Below are positions 21,669-30,245 of a stretch of DNA of 64,000 nt, in pieces (within the stretch, counting starts at the first letter, position 1; each line of letters begins with the position of its first letter). Source of the DNA: Frankia alni ACN14a (GTDB taxonomy: Bacteria; Actinomycetota; Actinomycetes; Frankiales; Frankiaceae). The notes below the pieces were generated by a model. The model was given only the letters and a program-made list of their open reading frames with translations, was not told the DNA's origin and did no database searches. A program made the translations under genes and the position numbers. The DNA is taken from contig NC_008278.1 in NCBI RefSeq assembly GCF_000058485.1, forward strand, positions 1 through 64,000. The letters run 5' to 3'.

Positions 21669-23120
21669 TCAGCCGGCGAGCGTCGGCGACGCCGACGGGC
21701 TTGCAGCGTCCGGGGCCGCCGCCTGGACGGGGGTGACGTCGGGGGTGACGTCGGCGGCGGCGAGCCCGGCCGACCCTGCCGGCCAGGAGGCGGGTGTCGG
21801 CGGCGCCCACGACCACGACGAGCCCGGGTAGGGCGAGGTCGGCGTTCCGCCCACCGCCGCGATCCGTTCGGCGTACCAGGCCGCGGTCGCGGCGCTCGCC
21901 GCCCGCCAGGAGAACCGCTCCTCCACCCGGCGGCGGCCGGCCGCCCCCATCCGGGCGCGGCGTGCCGGGTCGTCGAGCAGCGCGCGGATGGCCCCGGCCA
22001 GCGCGTCCGGATCGCCCGGCGGGACCAGCAGGGCCGCCTCGCCGTCGGCGCCGGCCACCTCGGGCAACGCCCCGGCGGTCGTCGCGACCAGCGGGATGCC
22101 ACAGGCCATCTCCTCCACCGCGGGCAGGCTGAACCCCTCGTACAGGGAGGGGACGACCGCGACCTCGGCGGAGCGCAGCAGCTCGATCAGCTCCTGCTCC
22201 GGCACGTTGGATCGGAACGTCACCGCATCGCCCAGGCCCAGCTCGGTCACCCGGCGCTGCGCCTGCCCGCCCTCGCGGACCTTGCCGATGCAGACCAGGT
22301 GCGCGCCACGCTCGGAGCGCAGCTTGGCCAGCGCCTCCAGCAGCACCCCCAGGCCCTTGAGCGGCACATCCGCGCTGGTCACGACCACGATGCGACCCGC
22401 GACGGTCGGCGCGGGGGCGTTGGTCGAGGTGGGCGCGGGCGTGAAGACGTCGGCGTCGACCCCGAGGGGCACCGTGTGCATGACCTCCGACGGCAGCTCC
22501 ATGTCGGTGATGATCTCGCGGCGCGAACTCTCGGACGGGATGACGATGCCGTCCAGCCGCCGCGCCACCCGGGCCTGCATCGGCAGGAACGAGTACCACC
22601 GCCGCAGCCCCACCCGGGCGGTGAAGCTCGACGCCGCGGCCAGGCTCAGCCGACGGTCGACGGTGATCGGATGGTGCACGGTGCTCACCACCGGGATCCG
22701 GTGGGGCCGCAGCGCCGCCCGCAGCGCCAGCAGTCCGTAGCCGAGCCCCTGGTTGTCATGAACGATGTCGAACGGCGGCCGCCCGCCGGCCGCTCGGGGC
22801 CGCAGCGCCTGGTAGGCGCGCAGGCTGAACGACAGCGGCTCGGAGAACTGGCCGGTGCGCATCATCCCGAACTCGACGACGTCGGGCAGCGCGCGCAACT
22901 CCGCCAGGCCCGGCCAGCGAAACGGGTCCGAGTCGCGGTAGAGGTCCAGGCTCGGCAGCTCGGTGAGGCCGACCCCGTCGTCGAGGTCGGGGTACGGCGG
23001 CCCGCTCAGCACCTGCACGTGGTGCCCCAGGGCGACCAGTTCGCGGGACAGATGTCGGACGTACACACCCTGACCACCGCAGGTGGGCAGGCTCCGGTAC
23101 GACAACAACGCAATCCGCAA
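21669..23120 (-). CDS. Glycosyltransferase family 4 protein
   Basis: A 483-residue GT-B glycosyltransferase. The N-terminal half starts LRIALLSYRSLPTCGGQGVYVRHLSREL, with the glycine-rich acceptor loop. The C-terminal half has VVTSADVPLKGLGVLLEALA, then the family-4 donor motif PSLYEGFSLPAVEEMACGIP (the two Glu of EX7E). A ~70-residue Pro/Ala tail follows. I place the start at TTG 23120 because GGAGGG lies about 8 bases upstream and the family N-terminus begins there; an ATG further out at 23441 would add ~107 unrelated residues. Its donor and acceptor are unknown. Confidence 0.9.
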   Translation of the reverse strand: MRIALLSYRSLPTCGGQGVYVRHLSRELVALGHHVQVLSGPPYPDLDDGVGLTELPSLDLYRDSDPFRWPGLAELRALPDVVEFGMMRTGQFSEPLSFSLRAYQALRPRAAGGRPPFDIVHDNQGLGYGLLALRAALRPHRIPVVSTVHHPITVDRRLSLAAASSFTARVGLRRWYSFLPMQARVARRLDGIVIPSESSRREIITDMELPSEVMHTVPLGVDADVFTPAPTSTNAPAPTVAGRIVVVTSADVPLKGLGVLLEALAKLRSERGAHLVCIGKVREGGQAQRRVTELGLGDAVTFRSNVPEQELIELLRSAEVAVVPSLYEGFSLPAVEEMACGIPLVATTAGALPEVAGADGEAALLVPPGDPDALAGAIRALLDDPARRARMGAAGRRRVEERFSWRAASAATAAWYAERIAAVGGTPTSPYPGSSWSWAPPTPASWPAGSAGLAAADVTPDVTPVQAAAPDAASPSASPTLAG

Positions 23121-23424
23121 CTGTGCGCCCTCCGTCCGTTTCGGGCCAGTCCTGGTCCCTCGACGTCGAGGGTGGCGCCGCTTCTTTCGCACATTAGGAC
23201 ATTCGGATCCGATCTTCACTGTGTTCGGATGTGACGCCAGCGGCCGGCCGGGTCGCGGACCGGCCGGCCGCTGGCGTGCGTCGACCTGCGGATCCGTCGG
23301 GTCCACACGTCCGAGGGACGCGCGGACCCGACGGGCCGTGGGGCCGTGGGGCCGCCTGTGGATCACTAGCCGCCTGTGGATGACCGACCGCCTGTGGATG
23401 GCGGCTCGGTTCGGGTCGGCTCGG
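23121..23424. other. Intergenic region with CCTGTGGAT triplet
   Basis: No gene is seen between ohr and the glycosyltransferase. The right half carries three near-direct copies of CCGCCTGTGGAT, with 17-19-base spacing, at about 23352-23400. The left half is less G+C-rich (about 23185-23230) and probably contains the glycosyltransferase promoter. Confidence 0.45.
23352..23402 (+). repeat. Triple CCTGTGGAT repeat
   Basis: Three copies of GCCTGTGGAT or CGCCTGTGGAT stand in direct orientation at 17-19-base steps. TGTGGAT is the core of the DnaA box on the opposite strand. Confidence 0.6.
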
Positions 23425-23853
23425 TCAGTCGTTGTCCACAAGGACGACCTCGGCGGGAATGTTGCCCTTCGTGGCCCGGGAATACGGGCACATCGCGTGT
23501 GCCGCCTCGAGCAGTTCCTGGGCGGTGGCCCGCTCGAGCCCGGGGATCTGCGCCTCGATCCTCGCGCCCAGGCCGATGGCGCCGTCGTCGTCCCGGATCA
23601 GGTCGATGGTCACCGACACCGCCGAGTCGGTGACGTCGGCCTTCTTGCCGCGCGCGACGGCCTTGAGCGCGCTGTGGAAGCAGGCCGCGTAGCCGGTGGC
23701 GAACAGCTGCTCCGGGTTGGTGCCCGGCCCGTCGTCGCCGCCGACCCCCTTCGGGATGGACAGCTGGAGGTCCACCCGGTTGTCGCTGGATGCCACCCGC
23801 CCCTCGCGGCCGCCCCATGCGGTCGAGGTCGCCGAGTAGATCGTGGTCGCCAT
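23425..23853 (-). CDS. ohr: Organic hydroperoxide resistance protein
   Basis: Ohr reduces organic hydroperoxides using two redox cysteines. The 142-residue protein matches the family in length. Both cysteines are present: ATGYAACFHSAL near residue 58 and HAMCPYSRATKGNI near 122. The N-terminal start MATTIYSATSTAWGGREG is typical. The ATG at 23853 has GGAGG about 6 bases upstream. It is divergent from a TetR-family gene 155 bases away, which may regulate it; most known ohr genes are under OhrR (MarR), so this link is an inference. A perfect DnaA box overlaps its 3' end (23432-23440). Confidence 0.94.
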   Translation of the reverse strand: MATTIYSATSTAWGGREGRVASSDNRVDLQLSIPKGVGGDDGPGTNPEQLFATGYAACFHSALKAVARGKKADVTDSAVSVTIDLIRDDDGAIGLGARIEAQIPGLERATAQELLEAAHAMCPYSRATKGNIPAEVVLVDND

Positions 23854-24008
23854 GCTGCCTCCGTGTGATGCTGGGCGTCGCCGTGCGGATACCGTCCGAC
23901 GGCGACGTGGGCTGTCGGCGCTCCGTGGAGCCTGTCAGATTTACGCAACCAAGCTGGTGCCCTAAATATTCGCGGTCCACACCCCCGTTTCGCGCTTAGC
24001 CTGAGCGG

Positions 24009-24647
24009 ATGGTGCAGCAGGAGACGGGGCAGCTCGACCGGCCGCGGCGGGGACGCCCCCGTGACGCGACGATCGACACCCGCGTGCTCTCCGCCGCCGT
24101 GGACGAACTCGCCGAGCACGGCGTCGGCGGGTTCAGCGTGAACCGGGTCGCGGCCCGCGCCGGCGTCGCCAAGCGAGGCATCTACGTGCGCTGGCCGGCC
24201 CGCGACGACCTCGTCCTGCACGCGCTCGGGACCCTGGCGGCCGGGCTCGTGCCCCCGCGCACCGGATCGCTGCGCTCCGACCTCATGCACCTCGCGCCCC
24301 TCGTCGACGCGGTGTTCACCGAGCCGCGGCTGTCGATCCTCGCCCGGTGCATGGCCGAACTGCGCCGCTTCCCCGCGATGTACGCGGCGTTCCGGCGCGA
24401 GTCGGTCGACCGCTGCGCGGCCGCCATCGAGGACGCCCTGCACGACGCCGTCACCCGGGGCGAGGCCCGGGCCGACCTCGACACCGACCTCGCCGCGGGG
24501 GCGTTCCTGGGCGCCCTGCTGGCCCGGCACGCCTTCGGCGGCGCCCGCCAGCCCCTCGACGACCCCGCCTTCCACGGCCGTCTCGTCGACTTCTGCGTCG
24601 CGGCCGTCCAGCGGGTCACCGCGGCGCCCGCCAGCCCCTCCACCTGA
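24009..24647 (+). CDS. TetR family transcriptional regulator
   Basis: The 212-residue product has a TetR-type DNA-binding domain at residues ~20-65: DTRVLSAAVDELAEHGVGGF then VNRVAARAGVAKRGIYVRW, the helix-turn-helix. A helical ligand-binding domain follows. The start is the ATG at 24009. The purine run just upstream is weak. It is divergent from ohr, and that arrangement suggests it regulates ohr, itself, or both. The ligand is unknown. Confidence 0.92.
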   Translation: MVQQETGQLDRPRRGRPRDATIDTRVLSAAVDELAEHGVGGFSVNRVAARAGVAKRGIYVRWPARDDLVLHALGTLAAGLVPPRTGSLRSDLMHLAPLVDAVFTEPRLSILARCMAELRRFPAMYAAFRRESVDRCAAAIEDALHDAVTRGEARADLDTDLAAGAFLGALLARHAFGGARQPLDDPAFHGRLVDFCVAAVQRVTAAPASPST

Positions 24648-24705
24648 CTGAGCCCCTCCCCCTGAGCCCCGACCGGCCGGGCGCCGTTCGCCGACAGATC
24701 CCCGA

Positions 24706-24796
24706 CCCGTCCGCGGGGCATCGTGCGTGCACCGTTCGCGGGGCAGTATCCGTGCCCCGTTCGCGGGGCGGCATCCGTGCCCCGTTCGCGGGCACG
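24706..24796 (+). repeat. Tandem ~25-base repeat forming TTCG hairpins
   Basis: Four imperfect copies share a core CCGTTCGCGGGGC, with ATCCGT-type spacers. The best copy, at 24754-24769, is GCCCCG-TTCG-CGGGGC: a perfect 6-bp stem closed by a C(TTCG)G tetraloop, which is unusually stable as RNA. The last copy (24776-24796) forms a similar stem with one bulged C. The array lies 60 bases after the TetR stop, so it may end that transcript. Confidence 0.65.
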
Positions 24797-24886
24797 GCGT
24801 CGACTGAGCGCCGTCCGTCCGACCTCCATCCACCCGTCCGTTCCGTCGGGTGCTCCCCCGGCACGAGGCACGGTGGATCACGGGGG

Positions 24887-24905
24887 CACGGTGGTGGTCA
24901 CCGTG
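24887..24905. repeat. Inverted repeat CACGGTG/CACCGTG
   Basis: Perfect 7-bp arms at 24887-24893 and 24899-24905 with a 5-base loop. The arms are the same CACCGTG word that recurs across the island. A perfect DnaA box follows at 24920. Confidence 0.6.
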
Positions 24906-25447
24906 CGGCCCACGCCTCGTTGTCCACAGCGGTCTCCCTTGGAGGACAGCGTTCGCCGCCGAGCGGCGCCCGCGGGCGGGCACCGTGCTGTCCACAGCTC
25001 GACAGTGCCCATCCGGCGCGCGAGCATGCCGACCCCATGCCGCTCGGTGGGCCGTCCACAGACGAGCGGTGACCCTCGACGTCGATCGCGACCCTGGACA
25101 TGCGCTGTCCACAGGCGCTGTCGGTGTCCGCACGGGGGGTGTGTGCGTTCCACCCGTGCGGCGGTGCACTGTCCGGCGCCGGGATGGTCGCTCATGAGCA
25201 GCGTCCACCATCACGGTGCCCGGCGATGGTGGGCGCCCGTATCGCTCGGTGTCTTCGGCCAGGCTCGCGAGGCCTGCCACGATCAGCTTCCTGACCAGGG
25301 TCTTTGTGGGTTCTCCACAGGGGAAAGGCCGGCCGTGCCGGTCGTGGGGACGTTCCTTGACGGTCACCGCCGACCGCCTGCCGTGCCGCCTGTGGACAAC
25401 GCTCGGTGCGTCCGCCGTGCTGCCCGTTGAGGAGCACGGCGGACGCA

Positions 25448-25473
25448 CACGGTGACCACCAGTGGTCACCGTG
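25448..25473. repeat. Perfect 12-bp palindrome, 2-base centre
   Basis: CACGGTGACCAC (25448-25459) and GTGGTCACCGTG (25462-25473) are exact reverse complements separated by CA. This size and symmetry suit a dimeric DNA-binding protein or a hairpin. It overlaps no gene. Confidence 0.7.
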
Positions 25474-25484
25474 GCCGAGGATTC

Positions 25485-25900
25485 GGCGCTGTCCACAGGG
25501 GCGCGGGTTCGCGCGGCGAACGGCGCCTGACGGTCGTCCCCCGACGTTCCGGTCCAGCTCGACGAGGCTTCGGCGCGGGCACCGTGCCAGCCGCGGTCGC
25601 TGACCAACCACGACCTGCGTGGTGCCGACCCCGGAGCCGTGGGCGCCCGCCCGCACGGCACCCGTCCACAGCAGGCGAGCGTCGATCCGCCCGGTCCCCG
25701 GGCGGTCATGGTTACTTCCGTGGACGGTCACCCGCGTCGATGCCCGACACCCGCCAGTCGAGAAATCCACACCTCATCCATGGGCACCGTGGACGGATTG
25801 GCGCCGCAGCGGGCATCCGACCCAGCCGTCACCGCCAGGTCGGCGACGGTGTCCACAGGTGCGGCCGGGGCGGGATGGCCGCGAATCGTCCGCGGGCACC
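25485..25900 (+). repeat. Diverged island repeat, copy A
   Basis: This copy aligns with 26886-27310. Shared landmarks in the same order are GTCCACAGG, GCTCGACGNGGCTTCG, CGCTGACCA, GTCCACAGCAG, CGGTCATGGT, ACTTCCG, ATCCACA, CTCATCC, TGGGCACCGTG and GACGGTGTCCACAGG. By eye, identity is about 60-65% with small gaps. Confidence 0.6.
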
Positions 25901-26438
25901 GTGCGGCGCAACGCCGGGTCGGCCCGAGGCCCATCCATGACCACCCCGAGTGCGCCCGCCGAGGCCCGCGGGCGCGGGCACGATCTCGGGACGCCGGGCG
26001 AGCGCACGGGGCCGCCGGTTGGTGTCCGAGAGCCCCGGGAGAGCCCCGGGAGGGCCGCGCCGCGGTCGTCCCCAGCTCGCCGGTGGGCATCGCCAGCTCT
26101 CGGGTGGGCATCGTCGCTTCCCGGTGCCCCCCGGGGACGACGCCGAGAATGGCGAGGCCGGACGCACACCATCCACAACCGTCGTCGGTGCCCCCGGACA
26201 ACCTGCACGGATGCCAGCGCACCGCCCATGAGCACCGTGCTGTGCACGGGCTCCCCCGCGGCGACCGCCGTCGCCGGCAAGTCCCCGTGCGCGGGCACCG
26301 TGTTCCCCCAGCGATGCCCGGCAGGGAGAGCGTCGTCGCGGACCGGTCCGCGTGCGCGGGCATCGTGGCTCCTCACCGCCGGCCGCGACGGATGGTCGCG
26401 TGAGCATGCCGACCCGACAGGGGGGACCGCGCTGTCCC

Positions 26439-26481
26439 CAGGGGTGACGGTGACCGTCCCTCAGGGGTGCCGGTGACCGTC
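26439..26481 (+). repeat. 20-base direct repeat
   Basis: CAGGGGTGACGGTGACCGTC (26439-26458) is repeated at 26462-26481 with one difference. Each copy contains GGTGACC. Confidence 0.65.
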
Positions 26482-26885
26482 GGCGCCTCCTGTCTCCGGG
26501 GTCGCGCTCCACCGGGCGGCCTGGTGCCCGGTGGGAGCCCCGCGCGTTCGGTGCAGGGGTGGTGTCGGGATCCGCGGGCGCCCGCAGGACCGGCGACGGG
26601 CAGCGGTCCCGCTCATCGGTACGCGGGGAGGGCACCCGTGCGGACCGGTCACGCTACGGCCAAGACCGCGCATCAAGCCACGCACGGCCCCGTTGACCAG
26701 GGACTATTCCGGTCATGCACAGGGGGTGGGCGGCCGGCGCCGGCCGCCGGCGGGGCCCCACGACCCACTCTCGCCCGGCACGTCACGCGTCCTGTGGAAA
26801 ACTCCCCGTCCCTCCCGACCAGCCTCACCGTGGGGCAGTGTGCTCGGCACCCTGCCCATGGATGAGCAGCGTGGGTGACGGTCGG

Positions 26886-27310
26886 GCCTTGTCCACAGGC
26901 CGAGCGAACACGTGGCGAAGGGCCGCCCCACGGTCGCCCTCCCTGGGCTCCCGTCCTGCTCGACGGGGCTTCGCGCCGGGCATCGTGCGCGGCTGGACGC
27001 TGACCACGACGGGGTCGTGCGCCCGGGCGGACGGGGCGTCAGCGATCCGGCGGGTAGCCGTCCACAGCAGTGGGAGCCCGGCACCGGCCGTCCTCCCGAC
27101 CGGTCATGGTCACTTCCGCGAACGGTTGCCCGGGTTGGAGCCCGAAGCCCGCCGGCCCGGACATCCACAGCTCATCCGTGGGCACCGTGAGCTGGAACGG
27201 TGCGGCGGCGACGGCCATCTGCCGGGGTGCCGCCACCGTGCCCAGACGGTGTCCACAGGCGCGGCCGGTCTCGGCACCCCGAGCCCCCTGCGGGCTTGTC
27301 CCCAGCCCTG
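26886..27310 (+). repeat. Diverged island repeat, copy B
   Basis: Second copy of the unit described at 25485-25900, in the same orientation, about 1.4 kb away. It begins at the perfect DnaA box at 26889-26897. The conserved blocks are the DnaA-like cores and the GGCACCGTG words, while the DNA between them has diverged. Confidence 0.6.
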
Positions 27311-27500
27311 CGGTGGGCATCGTCTGCGCGCTCCCGCCGCCAGGGTGGTCACCGTTGCGCCGGGGTACGCGCCGGTTCGGCGCGGGATGCTCTTCGGGGT
27401 TGGGCGCGCTGGTCATCAGGCGGACGCCGCTCCCGCATGGAAACCGTGCGCCGATGCAACCGTGACCCTCAGCGGGGCACCCCGGGGTTATCCACAGGGC

Positions 27501-28775
27501 CTACCTGCGGGCGGGCGCGCCGAGGGGGCAGATGTCGGCGACCGCCGGCGGATGCGCGGCGAAGCGCTGCGCGACCCATGCCACGAGGTCGTTCATCGAC
27601 GCGCCGAGGATCGAGCCATGGTCAGCCTGTGGGTAGCGCCGGTAGTCCACCGTCGTGCCCTTGCCGCACAGCCGGCTGACCACAGTGTCGGTGACCGGCC
27701 GGCGAATGATCGCGTCGCGGTCACCCTGAAGGATGAGCGTGGGAGCCATTCGTCGCAGGATGTCGTCCCGTTGCCGTGCGAATCCCGCGGCGAACGGCGG
27801 GTGCGTGAGCGGATCCGTGGTGAAGGCCGTGTGGATCGACGAGCCGACGCTCGCCCTGGTCACCTCGCCGGCGCATCGCGTCCGGGCGACCGCCAGCAGC
27901 CGCCGGCCGGTCGGGGTGAGGTAGCGGTCCAGGTCGATCCGCGGATCGTCGACGACCAGGCCGATCATCGCGAGCAGCAGGTATCCGACGCCGTCTGGGC
28001 CGCGCTGCAGCGTGGTGAGCGAGGCGGGCAGGTCCGCCAGCGGTGCGGTCGCGACCACACCGCGGATGCGCAGCTCCGGGGCATAGCCGGCGGCCAGCGC
28101 CCCGGCGGCGAGGACCGCCTGCCCGCCCTGTGAATAACCCCAGAGGACGACGTCGCGGCCGGCTCCCGTCTCGGGGAGGGAACGGGCAGCGCGGGCGGCG
28201 TCGAGCACCGCCCGCCCCTCGGGGCCGGCGATGTAGATCGCATGCTCGCCGGGGACACCCAACCCGGCGTAGTCGGTCAGCGCGACGACGTATCCGGCCT
28301 GGACCAGCGGGAACGTCCAGGCGGCCGCGGCCAGCGGCGGACGGGCGCGCGAAGGCGCACAGGAATCCCTGATGCCGGTCGTACCGTGGCCGAACGACAC
28401 AACCTTGCGGCCACCGGCGGGCACCGGAACATCTGTGCCCGGAGCGAGAATGATGCCGGAGACCGCGGCTGCGCCCGTGCCGGTCGGCCGGGACGAGTAG
28501 GTGACCCGCCAGGCGCGGATACCGGCCGGGACCGGTGTGACGACCTCCCGGGAGAGCAGCTCGCCGGCGGCACGCTGCGGCCGGGTCGGCCGGCCGGACG
28601 CCCGCGCGTCGTCGCGGGTCGCGACGCCTTGTTCGCTGTCGCGGGTCGCGACGCTCTGTTCGCTGTCGCGGGTCGCGACGCTCTGCTCGCCGGTGACGTC
28701 GCCCCGCCGGCCGCAGCCGGCCAGCGGGATCAGCCCCAGCACGACAAGCAGCACCAGAAGTGGCACCCGGACCAT
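27501..28775 (-). CDS. Lipoprotein lipase/esterase of the secretory lipase family
   Basis: An alpha/beta hydrolase predicted to be a surface lipoprotein. The ATG at 28775 gives 424 residues with an N-terminal signal VPLLVLLVVLGLIPLAGC; the LAGC lipobox puts the mature cysteine near residue 21. A 27-base tandem repeat encodes three copies of EQSVATRDS in the linker. The catalytic part includes GHGTTGIRDSCAPS, the nucleophile serine in GYSQGG, an Asp in LQGDRDAII and a His in ADHGSI. A GTG start at 28937 would add 54 Arg/Pro-rich residues ahead of the signal and is less likely. The substrate is unknown. The gene follows the repeat island directly. Confidence 0.85.
   Translation of the reverse strand: MVRVPLLVLLVVLGLIPLAGCGRRGDVTGEQSVATRDSEQSVATRDSEQGVATRDDARASGRPTRPQRAAGELLSREVVTPVPAGIRAWRVTYSSRPTGTGAAAVSGIILAPGTDVPVPAGGRKVVSFGHGTTGIRDSCAPSRARPPLAAAAWTFPLVQAGYVVALTDYAGLGVPGEHAIYIAGPEGRAVLDAARAARSLPETGAGRDVVLWGYSQGGQAVLAAGALAAGYAPELRIRGVVATAPLADLPASLTTLQRGPDGVGYLLLAMIGLVVDDPRIDLDRYLTPTGRRLLAVARTRCAGEVTRASVGSSIHTAFTTDPLTHPPFAAGFARQRDDILRRMAPTLILQGDRDAIIRRPVTDTVVSRLCGKGTTVDYRRYPQADHGSILGASMNDLVAWVAQRFAAHPPAVADICPLGAPARR
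28612..28695 (+). repeat. 27-base tandem repeat inside the lipase gene
   Basis: Three near-identical 27-base units containing GTCGCGGGTCGCGACG keep the reading frame and encode the SEQSVATRD repeat next to the lipid anchor. Confidence 0.8.
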
Positions 28776-29327
28776 CCCGGGACCGGACCGGCGCCCGGGC
28801 CCTCGCCGCGCGGCCGGGCCGGCGGCGCCTGGCCCGGCCGGGGAACGGTGGCGGTGCTCCCGGCCGTCCGATCGGGTCGCGCACGGACCGGCAGAAGTCG
28901 GCGCATCATCGTCCGGATCGGGCTGCGGGAATTGCACGAATGAAGACTATGGTTCCTGTTCTGGCAAACAAGTGGCGGTCCGAGCCGTCATGGTCCCGAT
29001 GGTCGACGCGGGTTCGTTCCCCGTCCCGCTCCGCCCCGCCGCGTCGGCCGGAGCCACCCGAACGGATCAGTCGCGGACCGTTCGGACGGCGTGATCCGGC
29101 GCCTTCCGCCGGGTTCCCACGCGAGGCCGATCTGTGCGCTTGATGTGGACCGCAACTGTGGACCTCCTGTGGATCGAGGCAGATCCCCGCAGGTGCCGGT
29201 CGTGGCGGCGCGGGCGCTCGATACCCTTACGGTGTCCGCAGGCGGGCTGGTGCGGTGGGGTGGACGTCACCGTCATCTCAACGGACGCGTCCGACCCGTC
29301 GCCCGAAGCCGTCGGAGGCCCGCGATT
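28776..29327. other. Divergent intergenic region, no gene
   Basis: These 552 bases separate the minus-strand lipase and the plus-strand DedA gene. No protein-like frame is seen. At 29142-29176 there are three TGTGGA cores (ATGTGGACC, CTGTGGACC, CTGTGGATC) at 13-14-base steps, again DnaA-box-like. Confidence 0.4.
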
Positions 29328-30245
29328 GTGACCACGTTCGCGTCGAACACGTTCGCGTCGAGCACGCTCGCCCTGGGCCCCAGCGCGATCAGTGCTGACA
29401 GCCTCATCAAGGCGGGGTTGGCCGTCGTCCTGCTGATCGTCTTCGCGGAATCCGGGCTGTTGATCGGGTTCTTTCTCCCCGGGGACTCCCTGCTGTTCAC
29501 CATGGGGATGCTGATCGCCAGGGACGAGGTCTCCACGCCGTTGCCGGTCGCGATGATCCTGATCGGGCTGGCGGCTGTCGCGGGCGACCAGGCGGGGTAT
29601 CTGATCGGCCGAAAGGCCGGCCCGGCGCTGTTCCGGCGTCCCGACTCCCGGCTGTTCAAACAGGAGTACGTCGAGCAGGCGGAGGCGTTCTTCGCGAAGA
29701 ACGGCCCGCGCTCCATCGTGCTTGCCCGGTTCGTTCCGATCGTGCGGACCTTCACCCCGGTCATCGCCGGGGCGAGCCGGATGAACTACCGGATCTTCAC
29801 CATCTACAACATCATCGGCGGGTTGCTCTGGGGCTGTGGAGTGACTCTGCTCGGTTTCTATCTCGGAAAGATAGATTTCATTCGCAACAACATCGAGGCC
29901 ATGCTCGTTCTGGTCGTCCTGGTCTCGGTGGTACCGATCATCATCGAATACCTCCGGAGCCGGCGGAAGCGCGCGCGGGGGATCGCCGGGTCCGCCGGGT
30001 CTGCCGCCGCCGGGTCTGCCGCCGCCGGCCCGACGGCCGGGGCTCCGACGCCGGCCGGGGATCCGACGGCGAGTCAGGCCCGCTACGGCGGTCTGCCGGC
30101 CGACGGCGGCGACGAGGACGGCTGGCGCCAGGGTGAGGAGCAGGGCACGGATCCCTCCGTCACCATGCGTCTGCGCCGTGGCGGCGGTGGAGGTGGCGGT
30201 GGCCGTCACTCGGCGGCCCATCGCCGCGAGACCGCCCGGGACTGA
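29328..30245 (+). CDS. DedA family membrane protein
   Basis: DedA proteins are multi-pass membrane proteins linked to lipid carrier recycling and membrane potential. The 305-residue product has the family core: LIVFAESGLLIGFFLPGDSL, GDQAGYLIGRKAG, a charged cytoplasmic loop, and ARFVPIVRTFTPVIAGASRM with the essential Arg residues. About four to five membrane segments are visible. The last ~90 residues are a Gly/Ala-rich hydrophilic tail ending in a run of glycines. I choose GTG 29328 because GGAGG lies 9 bases upstream; earlier in-frame starts add Arg-rich residues. Confidence 0.9.
   Translation: MTTFASNTFASSTLALGPSAISADSLIKAGLAVVLLIVFAESGLLIGFFLPGDSLLFTMGMLIARDEVSTPLPVAMILIGLAAVAGDQAGYLIGRKAGPALFRRPDSRLFKQEYVEQAEAFFAKNGPRSIVLARFVPIVRTFTPVIAGASRMNYRIFTIYNIIGGLLWGCGVTLLGFYLGKIDFIRNNIEAMLVLVVLVSVVPIIIEYLRSRRKRARGIAGSAGSAAAGSAAAGPTAGAPTPAGDPTASQARYGGLPADGGDEDGWRQGEEQGTDPSVTMRLRRGGGGGGGGRHSAAHRRETARD

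Larger units (their letters stand above)
24648..27500. other. Gene-free island with DnaA-box-like cluster and degenerate repeats
   Basis: This 2.85-kb stretch has no credible gene on either strand: frames are short, in conflict with each other and lack domains. It contains about 17 copies of a TCCACAG-type core in 2.6 kb. Perfect DnaA boxes lie at 24920-24928 (+), 25391-25399 (-), 26889-26897 (+) and 27488-27496 (+). The motif GGCACCGTG or GGCATCGTG recurs more than ten times. Two diverged copies of a ~400-base unit, a 12-bp palindrome, TTCG hairpins and a 20-base direct repeat are listed separately. No insertion-sequence ends, integrase or tRNA are seen. Confidence 0.6.

Noticed and set aside
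24616-25709. Several overlapping frames in the repeat island, some over 200 codons
   Set aside because: All frames on both strands show similar Arg/Pro/Gly strings because the DNA is repetitive. No start with a ribosome-binding site and no domain.
23340-27500. CRISPR array
   Set aside because: Repeats are short (7-12 bases), unevenly spaced and in both orientations; there are no unique spacers of constant length and no cas genes.
24648-27500. Remnant of an insertion sequence or integrated element
   Set aside because: No terminal inverted repeats, target duplications, transposase or integrase fragments were seen, and no tRNA target is nearby.
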